The position numbers were made by a program, and so were the translations under genes. 64,000 nucleotides of DNA from Janthinobacterium sp. PC23-8 (lineage in GTDB: Bacteria > Pseudomonadota > Gammaproteobacteria > Burkholderiales > Burkholderiaceae_D): assembly GCF_002250505.1 (NCBI RefSeq), contig NZ_NJGY01000001.1:2292892-2356891 (forward strand), read 5' to 3'. Under the pieces are notes generated by a model. It searched no databases, was not told where the DNA came from, and saw only the letters and a list, made by a program, of their open reading frames with translations. Positions 49,197-56,052 of this stretch are shown here, in pieces; the first letter of the stretch is position 1; the number at the start of each line of letters is the position of its first letter.

Positions 49197-50381
49197 ATGC
49201 TCCATCTCCCAGGCCTGACCTTTGACCACGGCGAAGATATCGCCTCCCTGCGCGCAGCGATCCAGCAATTCGCCGCCGCCGAAATCGCTCCGCGCGCGGC
49301 GGAAATCGACCGCAGCGACCAGTTCCCGATGGACCTGTGGCGCAAGATGGGCGACATGGGCCTGCTCGGCATTACCGTCAGCGAAGAATATGGCGGCGCC
49401 GGCATGGGCTACCTGGCCCATATCATCGCCATGGAAGAAATCTCGCGCGCCTCGGCCTCGGTCGGCCTGTCGTACGGCGCCCATTCGAACCTGTGCGTCA
49501 ACCAGATCAAGCGCAACGGCAGCGACGAGCAGAAAGCCAAATACCTGCCGAAGCTGATCACCGGCGAGCATATCGGTGCGCTGGCCATGTCGGAACCGAA
49601 CGCTGGCTCGGACGTCGTCAGCATGCAGCTGCGCGCCGACTTCAAGGGCGACCGCTGGGTGCTCAACGGCACCAAGATGTGGATCACCAATGGCCCCGAC
49701 GCGGATGTGCTGGTGGTGTACGCCAAGAACGACCTGGCGGCCGGCGCGCGCGGCATGACGGCCTTCCTGATCGAAAAGAATTTCAAGGGTTTTTCGATCG
49801 CGCAAAAGCTCGACAAGCTGGGCATGCGTGGCTCGCACACGGGCGAACTGGTGTTCCAGGATTGCGAAGTGCCGGCTGAAAATGTACTCGGTGGCCTGGG
49901 CAAGGGTGTCAATGTGCTGATGTCGGGCCTGGACTTCGAGCGCACGGTGCTGTCCGGCGGACCGCTGGGCATCATGCAGGCCTGCATGGACCTGGTGGTG
50001 CCGTATGTGCACGAGCGCAAGCAGTTTGGCCAGGCCATCGGTGAATTCCAATTGATGCAGGGCAAACTGGCCGACATGTATTCGACCATGATGGCCTGCA
50101 AAGCCTATGTCTATGCGGTGGGCCAGGCTTGCGACCGCGCCACCACCCCGGAAGCGGTGCGCCAGCTGCGCAAGGATGCGGCCGGCGCCATTTTGTACAG
50201 CGCCGAAAAAGCCACCTGGATGGCAGGCGAAGCGATCCAGGCGCTGGGCGGCAATGGCTATATCAACGACTACCCGGCCGGACGCCTGTGGCGCGACGCC
50301 AAGCTGTATGAGATCGGCGCCGGTACCAGCGAAATTCGCCGCATGCTGATCGGCCGCGAATTGTTTGCCGAAACCAAGTAA
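49197..50381 (+). CDS. ivd: Isovaleryl-CoA dehydrogenase
   Basis: The 394-residue flavoprotein oxidises isovaleryl-CoA to 3-methylcrotonyl-CoA in leucine breakdown. The catalytic base is Glu248 in [14 protein letters not shown], the position special to isovaleryl-CoA dehydrogenases. The usual C-terminal Glu of other members is replaced in [13 protein letters not shown] contacts are in MSEPNAGSD and MWITNG. GAGG lies upstream of the ATG. It is the first gene of the liuR-linked operon; 25 bp separate it from the thiolase gene. Confidence 0.92.
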   Translation: MLHLPGLTFDHGEDIASLRAAIQQFAAAEIAPRAAEIDRSDQFPMDLWRKMGDMGLLGITVSEEYGGAGMGYLAHIIAMEEISRASASVGLSYGAHSNLCVNQIKRNGSDEQKAKYLPKLITGEHIGALAMSEPNAGSDVVSMQLRADFKGDRWVLNGTKMWITNGPDADVLVVYAKNDLAAGARGMTAFLIEKNFKGFSIAQKLDKLGMRGSHTGELVFQDCEVPAENVLGGLGKGVNVLMSGLDFERTVLSGGPLGIMQACMDLVVPYVHERKQFGQAIGEFQLMQGKLADMYSTMMACKAYVYAVGQACDRATTPEAVRQLRKDAAGAILYSAEKATWMAGEAIQALGGNGYINDYPAGRLWRDAKLYEIGAGTSEIRRMLIGRELFAETK

Positions 50382-50406
50382 TCACCTTTGATAACGGAGA
50401 ATTACC

Positions 50407-51603
50407 ATGCATGATCCAGTAGTCATCGTCGGTGCCGCGCGCACCCCCATGGGCGCCTTCCAGGGCGACTTTTCCAACGTCACCGCCAGCGACCTGGGCG
50501 CCGTGGCCATCAGGGCCGCCGTCGAGCGCGCCGGTGTCGCGCCCGAACTGGTGGAACACGTGTATTTCGGCAATTGCCTGATGGCCGGCCAGGGCCAGGC
50601 GCCCGCGCGCCAGGCCTTGCGCAAGGCCGGCCTGCCAGATTCAACCGGCGCCGTCACCTTGTCGAAAATGTGCGGCTCGGCCATGCAGACCACCATGTTC
50701 GCCCACGACACCCTGCTGGCCGGCAGCGCCGAGGTGGTGGTGGCCGGCGGCATGGAATCGATGACCAATGCGCCCTACCTGGTGCCCAAGGCGCGCGGCG
50801 GCTACCGCATCGGCCACGGCATGCTGTTCGACCACATGATGATGGACGGCCTGGAAGACGCCTACAGCCGCGACGAAAAAGGCAATGCCCGCTCGATGGG
50901 CACGTTTGCCGAGGAGTGCGCCAGCCAGTACGCGTTTACGCGCGAAGCGCAGGATGCGTTTGCCATCGAATCGGTCAAACGCGCCCAGGCGGCGGCAAAA
51001 GACGGTGGTTTTGACTGGGAAATCGCGCCTGTCACCGTGCCCGGCCGTGGTGGCGACACCGTCGTCAGCATCGACGAAGGCCCGGCCAAGGCGCGCCTGG
51101 AAAAAATTCCATCGCTCAAACCCGCGTTCAGGAAAGACGGCACAATTACCGCCGCCTCGTCGTCCTCGATCAACGATGGTGCCGCCGCCCTGGTGCTGAT
51201 GCGCGAATCGACGGCGAACAAGCTGGGCTTGACCATCATCGCGAAAATCCATGGCCACGCCACCCACGCCCAGGCGCCGAATCTGTTTACGACGGCGCCG
51301 ATCGGCGCCGTGAAAAAACTGTACGCAAAAACCGGCTGGAGCAGCAGCAATGTCGACCTGTTTGAAATCAACGAAGCGTTTGCCGCCGTGCCGATGGCCG
51401 CCATGCACGACCTCGATATTCCACACAGCAAGATCAATATCCACGGCGGCGCCTGCGCGCTGGGCCACCCGATCGGCGCCTCGGGCGCGCGCATTATCGT
51501 CACCTTGCTGGGCGCCCTGAAACAGACGGGCGGCAAGCGCGGTGTGGCGGCCCTGTGCATCGGCGGCGGCGAAGCGACGGCGATGGCGATCGAACTGGTA
51601 TAA
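50407..51603 (+). CDS. Acetyl-CoA C-acyltransferase (thiolase)
   Basis: The 398-residue protein has all thiolase catalytic residues: Cys89 in SKMCGSAMQ, His354 in GHPIGASG and Cys384 in CIGGGEATA, plus the NEAFA loop. It may cleave or form acetoacetyl-CoA or a longer 3-ketoacyl-CoA. In this operon it could finish the path from acetoacetyl-CoA to acetyl-CoA. The ATG is preceded by GGAGA. It lies between the isovaleryl-CoA dehydrogenase and a short-chain dehydrogenase. Confidence 0.93.
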   Translation: MHDPVVIVGAARTPMGAFQGDFSNVTASDLGAVAIRAAVERAGVAPELVEHVYFGNCLMAGQGQAPARQALRKAGLPDSTGAVTLSKMCGSAMQTTMFAHDTLLAGSAEVVVAGGMESMTNAPYLVPKARGGYRIGHGMLFDHMMMDGLEDAYSRDEKGNARSMGTFAEECASQYAFTREAQDAFAIESVKRAQAAAKDGGFDWEIAPVTVPGRGGDTVVSIDEGPAKARLEKIPSLKPAFRKDGTITAASSSSINDGAAALVLMRESTANKLGLTIIAKIHGHATHAQAPNLFTTAPIGAVKKLYAKTGWSSSNVDLFEINEAFAAVPMAAMHDLDIPHSKINIHGGACALGHPIGASGARIIVTLLGALKQTGGKRGVAALCIGGGEATAMAIELV

Positions 51604-51637
51604 GCTGGCCTTTTTCCATCACTCCAGGGAGCAGCAT

Positions 51638-52306
51638 ATGCCTACTGCATTGATTATCGGCGCCTCGCGCGGCATCGGCCATGAAATCGTCCGTCAATAC
51701 CGCCAGGATGGCTGGCGCGTGATCGCCACCGCCCGCAAGGCGCAAGATTGCGACATGCTCAAGGCGCTGGGCGCCGAAGCGCACCAGCTCGATGTGACCG
51801 ACGTCGAAGGCTGCGCCGGCCTGGGCTGGAAGCTCGACGATGAAAAACTCGAGGTCGCCATCCTCAACGCAGGCGTATATGGCCCGCGCCACGATGGCTT
51901 CCCGGCGCAAGCCGATTTCGATGCCGTGATGCATACCAATGTGCTGGCAGCCATGCGCTTGCTGCCCATCCTGGCGCCGCTGGTGGGCAATGCCAGGGGC
52001 AAGCTGGCCGTACTGTCGTCGCACATGGGGTCGCTCAGCGAGCGCAGCAGCGCCAGCGGTTCGCTGTACCGCGCCAGCAAGGCGGCCCTGAACTCCGTGC
52101 TGATCGACACCGCCCTCGTGCATGGCCCGCAGGGCGTAAGCTGCGTGGCCTTCCACCCGGGCTGGGTGCGTACCGAGATGGGCGGCGCCGGCGCCGATAT
52201 TTCCCCTGAACAAAGCGCGGCCGGCATCCGCGCCACCCTGGCCAGCCTGCCTCAATCCAGGCAGGCGGTTTTCCGCAACTACGACGGCAGCCCCATCGGC
52301 TGGTAA
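51638..52306 (+). CDS. Short-chain dehydrogenase/reductase
   Basis: The 222-residue protein is a classical SDR: cofactor loop GASRGIG at residues 8-14, NAG in LNAGVYG, Ser in SSHMGS and the catalytic YRASK. The substrate is unknown; being between a thiolase and a second acyl-CoA dehydrogenase, it may reduce or oxidise a hydroxyacyl or ketone intermediate. AGGGAG lies before the ATG at 51638. The gap to the next gene is 11 bp. Confidence 0.88.
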   Translation: MPTALIIGASRGIGHEIVRQYRQDGWRVIATARKAQDCDMLKALGAEAHQLDVTDVEGCAGLGWKLDDEKLEVAILNAGVYGPRHDGFPAQADFDAVMHTNVLAAMRLLPILAPLVGNARGKLAVLSSHMGSLSERSSASGSLYRASKAALNSVLIDTALVHGPQGVSCVAFHPGWVRTEMGGAGADISPEQSAAGIRATLASLPQSRQAVFRNYDGSPIGW

Positions 52307-52317
52307 AGACTTTATCC

Positions 52318-53445
52318 ATGATACTCAATGAAGAGCAAAGCATGATCCAGGAGGCGCTGCGCAGCTTTTCGCGCGAGCGCCTGGCGCCCAACGCGGCCCG
52401 CTGGGACAAGGAACACCATTTCCCGAAAGAAGAATTGCAGGAACTGGCGGCGCTGGGCGCGTTTGGCGTGGCCGTGCCGGAAGAGCTCGGCGGCGCCGGC
52501 CTCGATTATGTGTCGCTGGCCCTGGTACTGGAAGAAATTGCCGCCGGCGATGGCGGTACGTCGACCATTATCTCGGTCAACAATTGCCCCGTCTGCAGCA
52601 TCGCCATGATGTACGCCAACCAGGCGCAGCAGGAACAATGGCTGCGTCCTCTGGCGCAAGGCAAGATGCTGGGCGCCTTTTGCCTGACGGAGCCGCACAC
52701 GGGCAGCGACGCCTCGGCCCTGCGCACCACCGCCATCCGCGATGGCGATGACTACATCATCAACGGCACCAAGCAGTTTATTACCAGTGGCAAATATGCG
52801 GATGTGGCCATCGTCATGGCCGTGACCGACAAGGCGGCCGGCAAGCGCGGCATCAGCGCCTTCTGGGTACCGACCAATAGCCCCGGCTATATCGTGGCGT
52901 CGCTGGAACAGAAGATGGGCCAGCACTCGTCGGACACGGCGCAAATCCTGTTCGAGCACTGCCGCATTCCCGCCGCCAACCTGATCGGTGAAGAAGGCCA
53001 GGGTTACAAGATCGCCCTGTCGGGCCTCGAAGGCGGACGCATCGGCATCGCCTCGCAAGCGGTCGGCATGGCGCGCGCCGCCTATGAAGCGGCCTTGACC
53101 TACGCGCGCGAACGGACAAGTTTCGGCAAGGCGATCTATGAACACCAGGCGGTACAGTTCCGCCTGGCCGACATGGCCACGCAAATCGAAGCGGCGCGCC
53201 AGCTGATACGCCACGCGGCATCGATGAAGGATGCGGGCCTGCCGTGCCTGAAGGAAGCAGCGATGGCGAAACTGTTTGCGTCCGAGATGGCCGAAAAAGT
53301 CTGTTCCGACGCCATCCAGGTGCATGGCGGCTATGGCTATGTGTCGGACTTCCCGGTCGAGCGCATCTACCGCGATGTGCGCGTATGCCAGATTTACGAA
53401 GGCACCAGCGATATCCAGAAGATACTCATCGCACGAGCCTTGTAA
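52318..53445 (+). CDS. Acyl-CoA dehydrogenase (short/branched chain)
   Basis: The 375-residue flavoprotein has the acyl-CoA dehydrogenase fold with FAD motif LTEPHTGSDA and QFITSG. The catalytic Glu361 is in the usual C-terminal place, YEGTSDIQKI. This differs from the first dehydrogenase of the operon, so it should act on another short or branched acyl-CoA, such as isobutyryl- or 2-methylbutyryl-CoA. It ends the operon. The methylcrotonyl-CoA carboxylase genes usually found in liu clusters are absent. Confidence 0.92.
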   Translation: MILNEEQSMIQEALRSFSRERLAPNAARWDKEHHFPKEELQELAALGAFGVAVPEELGGAGLDYVSLALVLEEIAAGDGGTSTIISVNNCPVCSIAMMYANQAQQEQWLRPLAQGKMLGAFCLTEPHTGSDASALRTTAIRDGDDYIINGTKQFITSGKYADVAIVMAVTDKAAGKRGISAFWVPTNSPGYIVASLEQKMGQHSSDTAQILFEHCRIPAANLIGEEGQGYKIALSGLEGGRIGIASQAVGMARAAYEAALTYARERTSFGKAIYEHQAVQFRLADMATQIEAARQLIRHAASMKDAGLPCLKEAAMAKLFASEMAEKVCSDAIQVHGGYGYVSDFPVERIYRDVRVCQIYEGTSDIQKILIARAL

Positions 53446-53469
53446 CAAGGCTTGGCCATAAAAGTCTCA

Positions 53470-53588
53470 GCGCCTTTAGAAACCGTAGCGAGCAAGCACG
53501 ATATCGGATTGAGTAACGCAGCCGTACTTGGGTACGGCGAGTAACGCCGATTCGAGAGCGGGCTGCACAGTAGGTTTATAAAGGTGCC
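53470..53588. repeat. 118-bp imperfect palindrome after the liu operon
   Basis: The outer arms GCGCCTTTAGAAACC (53470-53484) and GGTTTATAAAGGTGC (53573-53587) are inverted with 13 of 15 matches. The centre is a perfect stem GCCGTAC-TTGG-GTACGGC (53521-53538), and both share the same symmetry point near 53529. Inside are CGATATCGG and CCGATT versions and the direct repeat GAGTAACGC. It looks like a dispersed, hairpin-forming intergenic element that may also end liu transcription. The rest of 53446-53594 holds nothing else. Confidence 0.6.
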
Positions 53589-53595
53589 ATCCAGA

Positions 53596-53862
53596 CGAAA
53601 AAAAAGCCCGCTAGCGCGGGCTTCGTTCCAATGTATTACCAATGCTTTAATCGTGTCATGGACGCCAGTGCTATCTGCAAAGTGCCTCCTGATTTTCGGA
53701 CTCCCATGCTATCTGCATGGTGACTCCAAGTGTAAGCTCGACCAACGTATTCGGAATTACAAAATCCAGTTTTTCGTGCTAGTCACGCCATCGACATTAC
53801 ACCTGTCGGTCGCCGCACTGAAGCTGGATAGTGAGAGTATCTGCAAGCAGATCTCAACCACT
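53596..53862 (-). ncRNA. Candidate small RNA or tiny-ORF transcript
   Basis: A strong minus-strand promoter is visible: -35 TTGCGT (53892-53897), 17-bp spacer and extended -10 TGCTATAAT (TATAAT at 53869-53874), 14 bp past the yihY stop. A terminator closes the unit at 53598-53623, giving a transcript of about 265 nt. It contains two 30-bp direct repeats (53660-53689, 53698-53727; 24 of 30 match) and a hairpin CCATGC-TATCT-GCATGG. Read as RNA, each repeat has GGAG then NTGCAGATAGCA, opening tiny ORFs of 15 (53671-53718) and 14 codons (53636-53680). Whether RNA or peptide is the product is open. Confidence 0.5.
53598..53623 (-). terminator. Intrinsic terminator of the candidate small RNA
   Basis: AAGCCCGC (53604-53611) pairs with GCGGGCTT (53616-53623) around a TAGC loop. 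On the minus strand it is followed by a run of eight Ts, while the plus strand has no T run after it, so it serves minus-strand transcripts. Confidence 0.8.
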
Positions 53863-53910
53863 GAAAGAATTATAGCACAGGCTTTTGTGCGACGCAACAA
53901 CCTTTTTAAA

Positions 53911-54804
53911 TCAAGTCCTTAACTCCAGCGGCTTGTCTTCCTCGCCGCCGCGCGCCACGCGCTCATATTCGGAAATGACTTGCGCGCCCAGCAGCAGCAA
54001 GGTGGCGCCGATTTCCAGGCTGAACATGACGACGATGGCCGTCGTCATTGAGCCGTAGACGATATTGACCTGCGACAGCGTGGAAAAATACCAGACCAGC
54101 ACATGGCGCGCGATTTCCCACAGCAATGCCGCCGTCACGCCGCCCATCAGCGCATGCGTAAACGACAGCCGGCCCACCGGCATCACCAGGTAAATTGAAC
54201 TCAATACCAGGATTTCGCCTGTCAGCCCCAGCAGGTAGAGCAGCACGCCCGACAAGCCTTCCAGGCCCCAGTCCTGGCGCAGGAAGCGCACGCTTTCGTC
54301 GCCCATCACCTGCAAGCCGCCCGCTACCAGGGTGATCAATAAAATGCCGACGCCCAGGCAGAGGATGTAGCAATACGGCAGGATGGCGGAAATAAGGAAA
54401 TGGCGGCGCCGGATCGCCACGCGATGGTTGAAGATCACGCTCATGGCGTTTTCCAGCACCGTAAACGCCAGCGAGCTGAAAAACAGCATGGTCACCAGCA
54501 GCAGCCAACCGATCACGCTGCGGTTATCGAGAAAATGCGCGACCTCGGCAACGATGGCTTTCGATTGCCCCGGCACCAGCCACTCCAGATAATGGCCTAT
54601 GGTGCGCAGCAACTCTTCTTCCGCGATCACGTGCGACAGGGCCACCACCACCAGCATCAGGAGCGGCACGATGGACAGCAACGAGTAATAGGCGACGGCG
54701 CCGGCCAGCAGCAAGCCCTGGTTGGCGCGAAAGCCTTTGAGCACCTGCAGCACGAAAGACAAGGGATGGCTGAGGATATACGCGCTGGCGTGGCGGTTGA
54801 TCAT
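53911..54804 (-). CDS. YihY/virulence factor BrkB family membrane protein
   Basis: The 297-residue protein has about six membrane helices and the family pattern FRANQGLLLAGAVAYYSLLS near the start, with LVPGQSKAIVAEVAHFLDNR and a charged C-terminus. YihY/BrkB proteins (once misnamed ribonuclease BN) are inner-membrane proteins of unknown role. The ATG at 54804 is preferred; a longer frame upstream has no membrane or family character. It is followed by the small-RNA promoter. Confidence 0.9.
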   Translation of the reverse strand: MINRHASAYILSHPLSFVLQVLKGFRANQGLLLAGAVAYYSLLSIVPLLMLVVVALSHVIAEEELLRTIGHYLEWLVPGQSKAIVAEVAHFLDNRSVIGWLLLVTMLFFSSLAFTVLENAMSVIFNHRVAIRRRHFLISAILPYCYILCLGVGILLITLVAGGLQVMGDESVRFLRQDWGLEGLSGVLLYLLGLTGEILVLSSIYLVMPVGRLSFTHALMGGVTAALLWEIARHVLVWYFSTLSQVNIVYGSMTTAIVVMFSLEIGATLLLLGAQVISEYERVARGGEEDKPLELRT

Positions 54805-54916
54805 GAACGGTGTACCTGGTGAAAGACGCTGCTGGCAAAGGGCGCGGCGTAGCCGTGTGCCACGCCGCCCATGCACCATAGCATAGGTATCATTTACACC
54901 CACCGCCGTACGCAAG

Positions 54917-55984
54917 CTAACTGACGGCCGCTTCCAGCAACGTCACCGTCTGGCGCTCGGCGTCCAAGGTGGCCAGTATGCCCATCGGCAAGGTGAACTG
55001 GTCGCGGATATGGCCGAAGGAATAGCCGGCCACCGCCGGCACGGTCAACGGCAGCAAATGCTGGTCCAGCGTCTGGTCGAGCGTCAATGAACTGCCGCCC
55101 TCATCGGCTTCGCAATGCGTGAACACGCCCAGCATCAGCGCCCTGGCGCTCGCCAGGCCACCGGCCAGGTCGAGCTGGTACAACATGCGGTCGACCCGGT
55201 ACGGCGCTTCGTTGATTTCTTCCAGAAACAGGATGCGCTGCTCAAACTCGGCCGCATACGGCGTGCCGGCCAACGCGCTGACCATGCACAGGTTGCCGCC
55301 GATCAGCCGTCCCGTGGCCTGGCCGCCATGCACGGTGCGGATCGTGAAATTGGGCTGGGTTTGCGCGCGGCGGTGGTTTTCCAGCGCCATCGGGATCGTG
55401 TATTGCTGCTGCGGCTGCATCAGCACGGCTTGCAAGTGCGTCACCGTGTAGTCGGAAAAGGTGGAGGACGCCACCGGCCCGTGAAACGTCACCAGCCCCG
55501 TGTGGCGATGGATCGCCAGGTGCAGCGCCGTGATGTCGGAGTAGCCGATCAGGATCTTCGGATTGCTGCGGATCAGCTTGTAATCGATCTGTGCCAGCAG
55601 CGAGATGCCGCCCGAGCCACCGCGTATGGCCCATACGGCCTTGACGTGCGGATCGCGAAACGCCGCATGCAGGTCGTCCAGCCGTTGCTGGACCGTGCCC
55701 GCATAGTTGCCGTTAACGGCGCGGATATTGGCGCCCAGGGTGACGCGCAAACCCAGCGACTCCATATTGCTGATGGATCGGGCGAGCTCGTCTTCATCGA
55801 TCAGGCCGGCCGGTGCGACCAGGGCGACCAGGTCTCCCTGGCGCAGGCGCGCCGGTTTGAGCAGGGGATATGTTTGCATGGGTGCTTGCTGCGCGGCAGC
55901 GGCCAGCGCCGGCGCGCCGATCGCGCCTGCGGCGGCGGCCAGCATGCCGCCAAAGCGGCGCCGGTTAACACTGTGACTGCTCAT
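54917..55984 (-). CDS. S66-family LD-carboxypeptidase, Tat-exported
   Basis: The 355-residue protein belongs to the LdcA/MccF family: nucleophile Ser149 in GYSDITALH, Glu in FLEEINEAPYRVDRML and His in GVFTHCEADEGG. LdcA releases the terminal D-Ala from murein tetrapeptides. The N-terminus has a twin-arginine signal (NRRRFGGMLAAAAGAIGAPA), so export by the TatABC system is predicted, unlike the cytoplasmic LdcA of E. coli. It may therefore act in the periplasm. A terminator separates it from the TonB receptor gene upstream. Confidence 0.87.
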   Translation of the reverse strand: MSSHSVNRRRFGGMLAAAAGAIGAPALAAAAQQAPMQTYPLLKPARLRQGDLVALVAPAGLIDEDELARSISNMESLGLRVTLGANIRAVNGNYAGTVQQRLDDLHAAFRDPHVKAVWAIRGGSGGISLLAQIDYKLIRSNPKILIGYSDITALHLAIHRHTGLVTFHGPVASSTFSDYTVTHLQAVLMQPQQQYTIPMALENHRRAQTQPNFTIRTVHGGQATGRLIGGNLCMVSALAGTPYAAEFEQRILFLEEINEAPYRVDRMLYQLDLAGGLASARALMLGVFTHCEADEGGSSLTLDQTLDQHLLPLTVPAVAGYSFGHIRDQFTLPMGILATLDAERQTVTLLEAAVS

Positions 55985-55998
55985 GCGGCCCTTTCTGG

Positions 55999-56023
55999 AA
56001 AAAAACGGCGTCGCCAGGCGCCG
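55999..56023 (-). terminator. Intrinsic terminator of the TonB receptor gene
   Basis: On the minus strand CGGCG (56019-56023) pairs with CGCCG (56006-56010) around an 8-base loop and is followed by seven Ts. It lies 30 bp after the receptor stop. Confidence 0.6.
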
Positions 56024-56052
56024 CCGCTGCGCGCATGTGACGCCAGCGCGGC

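Noticed and set aside
53584..53922. 112-codon plus-strand frame over the candidate small RNA
   Set aside because: It runs through a terminator, repeats and promoter of the opposite strand and resembles no protein.
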